32,122 bases of DNA from FEN-680 sp036845225 (lineage in GTDB: Bacteria; Actinomycetota; Geothermincolia; Fen-727; Anoxymicrobiaceae). The position numbers and the translations under genes are program-made. The DNA is taken from NCBI GenBank assembly GCA_036845225.1, contig DAIUEJ010000033.1:1-32122 (forward strand), in the 5' to 3' direction. The notes beneath the pieces were generated by a model. That model saw only the letters and a program-made list of their open reading frames with translations. It did not search any database and was not told where the DNA came from. Positions 8,449 to 15,312 of this stretch are shown here, piece after piece. Position 1 is the first letter of the stretch, and each line of letters starts with the position of its first letter.

Positions 8449-9071
8449 GCCGTTCCGACGACCTGGATGACAAGAAAGCACAGAAGCGCATCGCCAGGGC
8501 GGAAAAGAAGGCGGTGAAGCTGGCCGGCGTGGACCAGGGCCTGATCCACCGCTTCTGGGAACTCGTGAGCATGTTCCCGAAGATATCCACGCCGGAGCTC
8601 GAGCTGCGGGTCGAGCACTTCATCATGACTGCCGCGCCGGGCCAGCTCTTCATCATGCAGCGGGCCATCTTCGACGAGGCGACGCCGTACCTGCTGGAGG
8701 ACGAGCGCGTGCGATACGTAATGTGCGCGCTGACCGGGAGGCAGATCGGGCTGGCGATAACCGGAGAATACGAGTCCACCGTGACACTCAACGACTTGTG
8801 CTTCCAGGTCGAGCGCGGGATCAGGGACAGCATCCCGGTGATATCGGTCGCCTCGCGGCGGGATTACGCGGACGCGATCCTCCTCAAGAAGGACCCGATA
8901 AAGATGATCCTGGGACGCAAGATCCGCGCGAGCAAGAAGTTCACGCTGCTGAGGTGGGGGCTGCCGTACGTCGAAATGCTCCGAGACCGGACCCTTTTCG
9001 AGAAGTACCTCTCGTACCAGCCTGAGGTCGAGCGTGTCCTCGAGGAAAACCTGAGGAAGATGGGATACTGA
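8445..9071 (+). CDS. Uncharacterised protein, possibly SCP-2-like
   Basis: I place the start at GTG 8445, which overlaps the stop of the membrane-protein gene (GTGA) and follows GGAGGAGG, giving 208 residues. An earlier in-frame ATG at 8409 would overlap that gene by 40 bases. The N-terminal third is charged and helical. The C-terminal part (VTLNDLCFQVERG... to YADAILLKKDPIKMILGRKIRASKKFTLLRWGLPY) resembles the end of SCP-2 sterol-carrier domains, where an 'a..ll.g..dp..a...gki...g' pattern is usual. That resemblance is by eye and weak. There is no signal peptide or membrane helix. Strong coupling to the upstream gene suggests a shared membrane or lipid task. Confidence 0.5.
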   Translation: MSRSDDLDDKKAQKRIARAEKKAVKLAGVDQGLIHRFWELVSMFPKISTPELELRVEHFIMTAAPGQLFIMQRAIFDEATPYLLEDERVRYVMCALTGRQIGLAITGEYESTVTLNDLCFQVERGIRDSIPVISVASRRDYADAILLKKDPIKMILGRKIRASKKFTLLRWGLPYVEMLRDRTLFEKYLSYQPEVERVLEENLRKMGY

Positions 9072-9097
9072 CAGGGCACTCCTCGTCTGGCGGCATG

Positions 9098-9123
9098 AAA
9101 AAGCCGGGGCCTGAGCCCCGGCT
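9098..9123 (-). terminator. Rho-independent terminator of the phasin-like operon
   Basis: AGCCGGGGC (9102-9110) pairs perfectly with GCCCCGGCT (9115-9123) around a four-base loop. Read on the minus strand the stem is followed by five T. It lies 19 bases beyond the stop at 9142, and it also sits 30 bases after the plus-strand gene ending at 9071. Confidence 0.85.
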
Positions 9124-9141
9124 GATCTATTTGGTAAACGC

Positions 9142-9648
9142 TTACGCCTCCGCGGGCCTTCGCGGCACCAGCTCTGATAATATCGAGCCGGGCTCCGGTG
9201 CCGGCGCGGGAGCGGTTGCGGCGCGCGCTGCTGCCTTCGCCGCCGGCCTGGCCGCCTTCTTCTTTGCGGCGGTCTTCTTCTTAGCAGGCGCTTTTTTCGC
9301 GGCAGGCGCTTTTTTAGCTGCGGCGGGCTTCGCCGCCGGCTTCTTCCTGGTCGCGACCCTCTTCTCGATCACTGTCACGCGGTGCTCGATGCTCTGGAGG
9401 TCCGACCTCGTGACTATGCCCGTGTTTTCCAGCGCCCGCTGCACCGTCCTCGCCACGACGTGCGAGAAATCATCGCCCTTGGAGACCAGTCCCTTCTTGG
9501 TGCTCGCCATCTTCTTGCGGCCCTCCGGGGTCAGGCTCTTGCCCTTCTCGACCAGCCGCTCGGCGGCTTTCTCAATCTCTTCCTGGAGGGCGACTACGCT
9601 CCCGACCAGGAGGAATGGGATATCCGAGAGGTCTCTCTTCTCTGCCAT
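9142..9648 (-). CDS. Phasin-like protein with histone-H1-like Lys/Ala/Pro tail
   Basis: The first 95 of 168 residues are helical and phasin-like (LVGSVVALQEEIEKAAERLVEKGK), ending in GIVTRSDLQSIEHRVTVIEKR. Residues 99-150 are almost only Ala, Lys and Pro (KKAPAAKKAPAKKKTAAKKK), as in PhaF-type granule proteins and H1-like DNA-binding tails. PhaF proteins bind polyhydroxyalkanoate granules with the helix and nucleoid DNA with the tail. No PHA synthase gene is in view, so that role is inference. The ATG follows AGGAGG, which overlaps the upstream paralog's stop region. The first gene of the pair (9657-10004) shares the GIVTRSDL motif but lacks the tail. A terminator follows at 9098-9123. Confidence 0.65.
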   Translation of the reverse strand: MAEKRDLSDIPFLLVGSVVALQEEIEKAAERLVEKGKSLTPEGRKKMASTKKGLVSKGDDFSHVVARTVQRALENTGIVTRSDLQSIEHRVTVIEKRVATRKKPAAKPAAAKKAPAAKKAPAKKKTAAKKKAARPAAKAAARAATAPAPAPEPGSILSELVPRRPAEA

Positions 9649-9656
9649 TGGTCCTC

Positions 9657-10004
9657 CTACTTGCCTTTCTCCAGGGCGTGATCAATCTCATCGATGCGCC
9701 GCTCGACCCTCGCGAGGTCCGACCGCGTCACTATGCCTGCCGCGGAGAGGATCTTCTTGACCTCTCCACCGATGGACTGGATGAGCTCCTCCTGCCCCTT
9801 CTGCCCCTTCGATATCAGCTCGGCTACGGTCTGCTTCTCCCGCGTCCGCTTTATGAGCTCCGAGACCTGGGGGCTGTCGGCGATGTCCTCCTGCCCCATG
9901 CGCTTCTTGCCTTTTGCCACGAGGGCGTCGAAGAGCTGGACGGAGAGCTCGCCGAGGGTGTTGGAAAGTCCTTCGAAGAAGTACTTGGTCTCTTTCACGT
10001 CCAT
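9657..10004 (-). CDS. Phasin-like helical protein (PhaI-like), first gene of pair
   Basis: I start this at ATG 10004 (MDVKETKYFFEGL), which follows AGGAG at good spacing; the open frame extends 21 codons further but has no comparable signal. The product is 115 residues, wholly helical and rich in Glu and Lys, with no signal peptide. The C-terminal AAGIVTRSDLARVERRIDEIDHALEKGK matches the same region of the next gene, so the two are paralogs in tandem, eight bases apart. Long amphipathic helices plus this motif suggest a PhaI-type phasin that coats storage granules, or a general coiled-coil scaffold. Without a PHA synthase nearby the granule role is only probable. Confidence 0.6.
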   Translation of the reverse strand: MDVKETKYFFEGLSNTLGELSVQLFDALVAKGKKRMGQEDIADSPQVSELIKRTREKQTVAELISKGQKGQEELIQSIGGEVKKILSAAGIVTRSDLARVERRIDEIDHALEKGK

Positions 10005-10321
10005 CTCATTTTTCTCCTGGTCGCGCGCTTCGAACTGCCTGCTGGATGTGCCATGCTTCTTATCCAAGCCCCGAGCGAGGGTCTTCTAATGTACTATCCC
10101 GCTCGAGTTTACGTCAATACGCGCGCGGCCTGGCCCGCATGGTGCATGACTCACTGCGCGGCACGACAGGCTCGGGCACCATCGGCCCACCCATCGTCTA
10201 ACCGTTGAGGGGTCAGGCACCGTCTACCTCTCCGTCTACCTCGCGGTGGCGGTGATAAACAAAACTCAAGGTCGCAACCTCGATGATTTGATAGAATCGT
10301 GACTAACCTAGGAGGTCACTG
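10005..10321. other. Intergenic region between divergent phasin and lipoprotein genes
   Basis: No gene is supported. The region holds one bare copy of the dispersed core GGGGTCAGGCACC (10209-10221) without flanking palindrome arms, then a nine-base direct repeat GTCTACCTC at 10222-10230 and 10234-10242. A TAGAAT at 10292-10297 could be a -10 box for the lipoprotein, but no -35 box sits at the right distance. The lipoprotein SD AGGAGG is at 10310-10315. The upstream signals of the minus-strand phasin operon must also lie here but are not distinct. Confidence 0.5.
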
Positions 10322-11185
10322 ATGAAGAAAGTGGTTATCGTGTCCCTGGCGGTGCTGATGATCGGCGCGATCATCGCCGCCGGATGCGGGAGCAAGGCTA
10401 CCAAGTCCGCGTCCAGCCCTGCGCAGCAGGTGCTGGAGAAGAGCCAGGCCAAGATGCAGGACGTGCAGACGGTCAAGATCACCGGCAAGGCCAACGTTCT
10501 GACGCCGCAGTCCGAGGTCAAGAAGGAGAGTTACGACTTCGACGCCTCGATGAAGATCATAAGCAAGGACGACGTCGAGATGCAGATGGTCGCGAAAGAT
10601 TCCGCGGGCAAGACGACAGCCGTGTACATGCTCGGCGGGTACGTGTACACCAACGACCCCACGACCGGCTGGACCAAGCAGAAAGCAACGTCGTCGTCCG
10701 GGAACGCCACCAGCAGCCTCCTGTCACCGAGCGGAATAACCGAGCTGAGCAAGTACGCCACGAACATGAAGCTGGAGCCCGTGCAGGGCGGGACCTACAC
10801 CGTGTCGTTCGACGTGGGCTCCAAGTACTTCCAGCTGCTGATCGACCAGGCCACCGCCGGAACGGACACCGGCTCGACCTCCCCCAGCGGCGAAGACCAG
10901 AAGGCCGCGCAACAACTGGCCCAGACCATGAAGGACATGATGGCGGGGATACAGATGGGCGTGGTCTACAAGATAGACAAGAACTCGATGCTCGCTCAGA
11001 GCTCGACTATCAACATGTCGATGAAGGGCGCCCCGATAGTCGGCGACATGACGGCAGACATGACCGCGAACTTCAGCGACTACAATGCTCCGGTCACCGT
11101 GACCCTCCCGCCCGAGGCGCAGAACGCGCGCGAGGTTCAGCCCGGGCCGTCCGGGATACCGAGCATCCCCGGGCTGGGACTCTGA
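10322..11185 (+). CDS. LppX/LprG-like lipoprotein
   Basis: This 287-residue protein has a lipoprotein signal peptide, hydrophobic up to IIAAGC with lipid-anchored Cys22. The mature domain begins with a Ser/Ala/Lys linker and then shows the pattern of actinobacterial LppX_LprAFG or DUF6612-type lipoproteins: AQQVLEKSQAKMQDVQTVKITGK, then YMLGGYVYTNDPTTGWTKQ, and a late strand with a 'y.ID..t.m....t.m.m' layout. Members bind and carry lipids at the outer face of the membrane; that role is taken from the family. The ATG follows AGGAGG. A paralog lies 67 bases downstream behind a terminator-like hairpin, so its expression is probably lower or separately controlled. Confidence 0.75.
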   Translation: MKKVVIVSLAVLMIGAIIAAGCGSKATKSASSPAQQVLEKSQAKMQDVQTVKITGKANVLTPQSEVKKESYDFDASMKIISKDDVEMQMVAKDSAGKTTAVYMLGGYVYTNDPTTGWTKQKATSSSGNATSSLLSPSGITELSKYATNMKLEPVQGGTYTVSFDVGSKYFQLLIDQATAGTDTGSTSPSGEDQKAAQQLAQTMKDMMAGIQMGVVYKIDKNSMLAQSSTINMSMKGAPIVGDMTADMTANFSDYNAPVTVTLPPEAQNAREVQPGPSGIPSIPGLGL

Positions 11186-11209
11186 GAGCAGGGATGTAGA
11201 GACCGAAAC

Positions 11210-11235
11210 AGGGGTCAGGCGGTTGCCTGGCCCCT
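11210..11235 (+). terminator. Terminator or attenuator hairpin between the lipoprotein genes
   Basis: AGGGGTCAGGC (11210-11220) pairs with GCCTGGCCCCT (11225-11235) with one G-T pair and a GGTT loop, followed by TTCTCTT. The arms contain the dispersed GGGGTCAGGC core, so a repeat element appears to serve as terminator. The SD of the second lipoprotein starts eight bases later. Confidence 0.65.
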
Positions 11236-11252
11236 TTCTCTTGGAGGTGGAG

Positions 11253-12005
11253 ATGAGGCGGACTATGGCTGCGGTCGCGGCGCTGGTGGTTTTCTGTGCG
11301 GTCGCGTGGATGGCCGGCGGATGCGGCGGCTCGGGGACAGGGGCAAGGGCGCAGCAGGTCCTCAATCAATCCACTTCGGCCACCACCGCGCTCAAGTCCG
11401 TCAAGGAGAAAGGCTCCAACGGCATGAAGTCGCAGGACAGCTCGATCCCGGATGTCCAGGTGACATACACCTCGGAGATGGACCTGACCGATCCATCGAG
11501 ACCCACGGCACACACCATAATCAAGCAGGGCGATACGACGATAAACGCTTACGCCTCAGGCGGGTACGTCTACACCGAGACCGGCTCGGGCAAGTGGCAG
11601 AAAGTCAAAGCCGAAGGGACCTCGGCCCTCGCTCCTAAGGACCTCAAGGAGATCGCCGCGGGAGCCAGGAACGTGCGGCTGCTTGCGGGAAACGGAGATC
11701 AGTACGAGGTCGCCTTCGAGGTGGGCGAGCAGGGACTGAAGGACTCTGACCTGCTGGGTGGCGCCGACCGCGACACGGAAGTCGGCAAGCAGACTGCCGA
11801 AGCGCTGAAGGACCTGAAGATGAGCGCGGTCTACAGTATCGCAAAGGACACCATGCTCATCGAGCGGGTGCACCTGGACATGAAGATGCCGTCGGTGGCG
11901 GAGTCGGGCCAGACGACGGGCGAGGTGACCGTGAACCTCAGCGGATTCAACCAGCCGGTGTCCATCGTTCTTCCCGAGGCGGCAAAGTCGGCAACCTCCA
12001 AATAG
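11253..12005 (+). CDS. LppX/DUF6612-like lipoprotein, paralog of the preceding gene
   Basis: I start at ATG 11253 (MRRTMAAV), just after GGAGGTGG, giving 250 residues. The signal peptide ends MAGGC with Cys24; the -3 residue is Ala rather than the usual Leu/Val/Ile, so the lipobox is somewhat atypical. The mature part follows the same plan as the upstream gene: AQQVLNQSTSATTALKSVKEKG at the start, INAYASGGYVYTETGSGKWQKVKAEG in the middle (compare GGYVYTNDPTTGWTKQK), and YSIAKDTMLIERVHLDMKMP near the end (compare YKIDKNSMLAQSSTINMSMK). This is clear tandem duplication with strong divergence. A lipid-binding role at the cell surface is inferred from the family. Confidence 0.72.
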   Translation: MRRTMAAVAALVVFCAVAWMAGGCGGSGTGARAQQVLNQSTSATTALKSVKEKGSNGMKSQDSSIPDVQVTYTSEMDLTDPSRPTAHTIIKQGDTTINAYASGGYVYTETGSGKWQKVKAEGTSALAPKDLKEIAAGARNVRLLAGNGDQYEVAFEVGEQGLKDSDLLGGADRDTEVGKQTAEALKDLKMSAVYSIAKDTMLIERVHLDMKMPSVAESGQTTGEVTVNLSGFNQPVSIVLPEAAKSATSK

Positions 12006-12007
12006 AG

Positions 12008-12038
12008 ATGCAACAAGTGGTTTGACCCCTTGTTGCAT
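12008..12038. terminator. Bidirectional terminator between convergent genes
   Basis: ATGCAACAAG (12008-12017) pairs perfectly with CTTGTTGCAT (12029-12038) around an 11-base loop containing TTTGACCC. It lies in the 50-base gap between the lipoprotein stop and the end of the convergent cysteine desulfurase. It lacks a long T run. The loop resembles the GACCCC half of the dispersed palindrome family. Confidence 0.55.
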
Positions 12039-12055
12039 GGACGGCTGCGCGCCCG

Positions 12056-13210
12056 TCAGCCTTTCAGATCCCGCAGGCACTCCAGCAGGTAATCGACGTC
12101 GGCTTCCGTGTTCAGGTAGCTGAAGGAGACGCGCAGGGTCCCTGTCTCGAGGGTCCCGATCGTCTTGTGCGCGGTCGGGGCGCAGTGGAGGCCGGCGCGC
12201 GTCGCAATCCCGTAACGCCTGTCCAGGAGTTCGGCGGCCTCCGGCGGCTGATAATCATCAAGGGTCAGGCTCACCACTCCGATGCGCGCCTGGACCTCCG
12301 AGGGTCCGTGCGCCGTGACTCCCCGCAGACTGCCCAGGCCTTCCCGCAGTCGGTCGAGCAGCCGGACCTCGTGCTCGCGTACGCGGTCGATGCCCGTGGC
12401 CGATACGAACGTCACGCCCGCCCCGAGCCCGACGATGCCTGGAGCGTTCAGGGTGCCGCTCTCGAAGCGGTCAGGATACTCGGCGGGCTGCTGGAGTTCG
12501 CTCGACCTGCTGCCGGTCCCGCCGTAGCACAGGGGTTCGAGGTCGAGCCCCGGCCGGACGTAGAGGCCGCCAGTTCCTTGCGGGCCGAACAGCTCCTTGT
12601 GGCCCGAGAACGCGAGCAGGTCGATCCCCTGGTCCACCACGTCGATCGGAAGCCGCCCGGCGGTCTGCGCCGCGTCCACGAGCAGGGGAATGCGCGCTTT
12701 CTCTGTGATTGCGGCGACCTCATCAACGGGCAGGATCGTCCCGGTCACGTTGGAGGCGTGGTTGAGAACGACCAGTGACGTCGCCGGCGTCAGGGCCTTC
12801 TCGAGCTCGCGCGGGTCGAGCTTCCCGTCACGGGCGCATTCGACCACCGAATACGATGCGCCTGACGCGCGCGCGGCCTCCAGCGGCCGCATCACGGAGT
12901 TGTGCTCCATGGAGGAAGTGACGACGTGGCCGCCCGGCTTGACCAGCCCCTGGATGGCTATGTTGAGGGCCTCGGTGGCGTTCTTCGTGAAGATCACACG
13001 CAGCGGGTCGGGGGCGCCGAGGAGGTCCGCGACGGCCTGCCGCGCCTCGTACACCATCCTGCCGGTCTCCACCGCGCGCCAGTGGCCCGAGCGGCCGGCG
13101 CTCCCTCCGATATCGCGCATGAATCGCTCGACCGCCCGGTAGACGCCTTCGGGCTTCGGATATGTCGTGGCGGCGTTATCGAGATATACGGACCTGCTTG
13201 CCTTCTCCAT
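12056..13210 (-). CDS. Cysteine desulfurase-family aminotransferase (class V, PLP)
   Basis: This 384-residue enzyme is of the NifS/SufS superfamily, which removes sulfur from cysteine as an enzyme persulfide for Fe-S clusters or thio-cofactors. It begins with VYLDNAATTYPKP, the standard family opening. Residues include NATEALNIAI, EHNSVMRP, DAAQTAG and the PLP lysine Lys205 in SGHKELFGPQGTGGLYV. The catalytic cysteine is Cys343 in RAGLHCAP. These features and the length match the compact desulfurase-like subfamily (TIGR01977 type, recognised from memory). The ATG follows AAGGGGTG. It is monocistronic here with no IscU or SufU partner, so its sulfur acceptor is unknown. The divergent neighbour is a small HTH gene. 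Confidence 0.88.
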   Translation of the reverse strand: MEKASRSVYLDNAATTYPKPEGVYRAVERFMRDIGGSAGRSGHWRAVETGRMVYEARQAVADLLGAPDPLRVIFTKNATEALNIAIQGLVKPGGHVVTSSMEHNSVMRPLEAARASGASYSVVECARDGKLDPRELEKALTPATSLVVLNHASNVTGTILPVDEVAAITEKARIPLLVDAAQTAGRLPIDVVDQGIDLLAFSGHKELFGPQGTGGLYVRPGLDLEPLCYGGTGSRSSELQQPAEYPDRFESGTLNAPGIVGLGAGVTFVSATGIDRVREHEVRLLDRLREGLGSLRGVTAHGPSEVQARIGVVSLTLDDYQPPEAAELLDRRYGIATRAGLHCAPTAHKTIGTLETGTLRVSFSYLNTEADVDYLLECLRDLKG

Positions 13211-13334
13211 CTCACCCCTTGTGCCGGGTTACGTCATGAGTCTAACACGCTCCAGCGTGACCGGACCCTGGTGGTGCGGCGTAAGAAAACGCGCTCTTCC
13301 ACCGTCTTTGAATTGAAGCATGAAGGAGGAAGTC

Positions 13335-13550
13335 ATGGAACGAGTCATAAGGCTGCTCACCATAGAGGACGCGGCAGACGAACTCGGCCTGGAGGCAAGC
13401 GAGGTCTGGCGCTTCATAATGGAAGGCAAGCTCACCGCATCGAAGATCGACGGGCGCTACATCCTCTCCGAGATGCAGCTCATGTTCTTCAAGCGAAACC
13501 ACTCGGCAGTGCTCGCGGGTGAACGCGTACGCAGCCTCGCGGCGGTCTGA
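13335..13550 (+). CDS. Small excisionase-type helix-turn-helix DNA-binding protein
   Basis: I choose ATG 13335 because AGGAGG lies seven bases before it, rather than ATG 13320, giving 71 residues. RLLTIEDAADELGLEASEVWRFIMEGKLTASKIDGRYILSEMQLMFF is the MerR/excisionase (HTH_17) pattern: a recognition helix followed by a wing with the family's 'G.l.a.ki.gr..i' strand. Such proteins act as small transcription factors or as recombination directionality factors. No integrase is nearby, so a regulatory role is more likely. It is divergent from the cysteine desulfurase and convergent with the DUF2769-like genes. Its target is unknown. Confidence 0.7.
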   Translation: MERVIRLLTIEDAADELGLEASEVWRFIMEGKLTASKIDGRYILSEMQLMFFKRNHSAVLAGERVRSLAAV

Positions 13551-13562
13551 CCGCGCCGCCTC

Positions 13563-13778
13563 TCAGTCTTCCTCGACTCCCTCGGCGCAGTAATAGGTGC
13601 GCGACAGCCCGTACTCTTCCCAGATGGGGCAACCCGGGCATATGCAGGTGACCTGGTTGATCTCCTGAGGGCTCTTGCCGCGACCGCAGTACAACCACGG
13701 CTCGTCGCCGGGGTAGCTCGGGCAGGTTTCGCAGATGCACCTGTCTGATATCTCGTCGCTCACTGGGACTGCGGGCAT
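13563..13778 (-). CDS. DUF2769-like cysteine-rich small protein (second copy)
   Basis: This 71-residue protein has eight cysteines arranged CxC-x2-C, then YC, then CxC-x2-C, then a final YYC: RCICETCPSYPG, WLYCGRGKS, VTCICPGCPIWEEYGL and TYYCAEG. This matches my memory of the DUF2769 family, mostly known from anaerobic archaea and bacteria, whose function is unknown; zinc or Fe-S binding is likely from the spacing. The ATG follows AAGGAG. It is the last gene of a minus-strand run and a close paralog of the gene 25 bases upstream. There is no signal peptide, so it is cytoplasmic. Confidence 0.72.
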   Translation of the reverse strand: MPAVPVSDEISDRCICETCPSYPGDEPWLYCGRGKSPQEINQVTCICPGCPIWEEYGLSRTYYCAEGVEED

Positions 13779-13803
13779 CGGTCGCTCCTTTCGCTACGAG
13801 CGC

Positions 13804-14016
13804 TCAGGGCGCTTTGCCGTTGACACAGAAATAGAGGCCGGAGAGGTCGTTCTCGTGCCAGACGGGGCAACCCGGACAGGTGCAGGTCACCTTGGTGACC
13901 TGCTTCTCGCTCTTGCCCCTGGCGCAGTAGAGGATGGGGTCCCCGCCGCGCGGGTAGCTGGGACAGCTTCGGCAAATGCATTTCTCGGCGTTTTCAGGGA
14001 TATCGAGGACCGCCAT
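13804..14016 (-). CDS. DUF2769-like cysteine-rich small protein (first copy)
   Basis: This 70-residue paralog of the next gene has the same eight-cysteine frame: KCICRSCPSYPRG, LYCARGKS, VTCTCPGCPVWHEN and LYFCVNG. Shared non-cysteine positions (CPSYP, RGKS, VTCxCPGCP) show recent tandem duplication, while the termini differ. The ATG follows GGAAGGAG at tight spacing. It lies 12 bases after the four-helix membrane protein gene, so it is part of the same transcript. Metal binding is inferred from cysteine spacing; the biochemical role is unknown. Confidence 0.72.
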   Translation of the reverse strand: MAVLDIPENAEKCICRSCPSYPRGGDPILYCARGKSEKQVTKVTCTCPGCPVWHENDLSGLYFCVNGKAP

Positions 14017-14028
14017 GCCACTCCTTCC

Positions 14029-14487
14029 TCAACCGAAGGTTACAGGTATCTCCTTGGTGCGTCCCTTGGCTTCGAGCCTGCCGTAGGCGCGTTTCTCGAT
14101 GATGCAGACCACGCCCGTCAACAGGACCACACCTCCCAGCACGAAGACCAGGTAGAAGCCGGGCTTGAAGCTCGAGAAGCGGAGGTAAGTGAGGTACTGC
14201 ACGAGGATGATGAACGCGCCGATGAGGAAGTTTATGACCAGGTACAGCCCGCGGAGCGTGCTCGATTCGACGGCCAGATAGCCTATCTGCAGGAGGACGG
14301 GCACGAACCCGAACCAGGGCAGCAGGCCCGCGATCCCGAACCGGATGTCGGTGCCCGACGCGGTGTTGCCCCACGGCATGCTCAGGCACAGGATGGAGAG
14401 GATGACCTCGGCCGCCATCAGCCCGATGACCACGTAGGTCAAAGCCGATATCCTTATCTTCACTTTTGGCATCTCGAAAAACTTCAC
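14029..14487 (-). CDS. Four-helix integral membrane protein, unknown function
   Basis: This 152-residue protein has four predicted membrane helices at about 15-36, 51-72, 79-100 and 110-131, a short charged N-terminus and a Lys/Arg-rich C-terminus that should face the cytoplasm (RAYGRLEAKGRTKE). I do not recognise the family. It starts at GTG 14487 with GGTGAGG upstream and lies 14 bases after the PlsC stop and 12 bases before the Cys-rich pair, so it is co-transcribed with both. A role in the membrane near the acyltransferase is suggested by position only. Confidence 0.6.
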   Translation of the reverse strand: MKFFEMPKVKIRISALTYVVIGLMAAEVILSILCLSMPWGNTASGTDIRFGIAGLLPWFGFVPVLLQIGYLAVESSTLRGLYLVINFLIGAFIILVQYLTYLRFSSFKPGFYLVFVLGGVVLLTGVVCIIEKRAYGRLEAKGRTKEIPVTFG

Positions 14488-14501
14488 GGTGTCCTCACCG
14501 T

Positions 14502-15266
14502 TCAGACCCGGTCGTAGGCGATGTCGAAGGGCAGCTCGCCGGTGACGAAGCGCTCGCGGTCCTCCCCGTCATACAGCTTTATGATGATGCGGCGCACCTT
14601 GCCGCTGATCTGGTCTATCTCTTCCTTCGTCATATCCTGGTCGAAGTAGCCCGAGAGGTCGAGCGGCCTGCCGATGCGCACGAACGCCCGCTTGTAGTAC
14701 GTCCACTGGACGCCCTTCTGGAACTCGGGGTGGTCGAAGAAAGGCTTGACCAGCGAGGGCGGGATCGTGGGCAGGTTGCGCTCGCCCGTACCGATCACCG
14801 CCACCGGGATTATGGGCACCTTCGCCTGGAGTGCGATGCGGGCGAAGCCGGTCCGGAACGTCCGTATCTTGGATACGGAGTGCAGGTGCGCGATGGTGTG
14901 CACGCCTTCCGGGAAGACCCCGACCAGCTCGCCGTCCTGGACCATCTGGACGACGTGGTCCAGCCCCTCCTTCGACTTCTCGCCCCCGAAGACGTCGAGC
15001 GGCATCGCCCCCACGCCCTTGAAGAGCTGGCTGACCACCGGGAGGCCGAAAGCGACCGAGGCAGCCACGAAGTTGATAATGCGCTCGGAGCGCAGCGCCA
15101 CGCACATGGGGTCGAGGATGGGGTTTCGATGGTTGATGACGATGAGCGCCCCGCCTTCGGCGGGGATGTTATCCTCGCCTTCGCCCTTGAGCCGGAGCAT
15201 GGCGCTGACGAGCGGGCCGATCGTCAGGCGGGCCGTCTCGTATGTGAGTGCCTGGTAGACGTCCAA
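14502..15266 (-). CDS. PlsC-family acyltransferase (1-acylglycerol-3-phosphate acyltransferase-like)
   Basis: This 254-residue protein has the LPLAT fold motifs. Motif I is INHRNPILDP with His46 and Asp52, a spacing of five residues between them instead of the classical four (HX4D); the longer form is seen in some PlsC-like groups. Motif III is FPEG at 118-121, and VPIIPVAVIGTG at about 149-160 is motif IV. Family members transfer an acyl chain from acyl-ACP or acyl-CoA to a lysophospholipid at the inner membrane. No clear membrane helix is present, so it is probably peripheral. The start is a TTG after AGGAG. It is second in a five-gene operon after a 23-residue-repeat protein. Confidence 0.82.
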   Translation of the reverse strand: MDVYQALTYETARLTIGPLVSAMLRLKGEGEDNIPAEGGALIVINHRNPILDPMCVALRSERIINFVAASVAFGLPVVSQLFKGVGAMPLDVFGGEKSKEGLDHVVQMVQDGELVGVFPEGVHTIAHLHSVSKIRTFRTGFARIALQAKVPIIPVAVIGTGERNLPTIPPSLVKPFFDHPEFQKGVQWTYYKRAFVRIGRPLDLSGYFDQDMTKEEIDQISGKVRRIIIKLYDGEDRERFVTGELPFDIAYDRV

Positions 15267-15312
15267 GGGTTATCTCTCCTGACCTGGATGTCCCGCCCGC
15301 GAGGCGGCCGTC

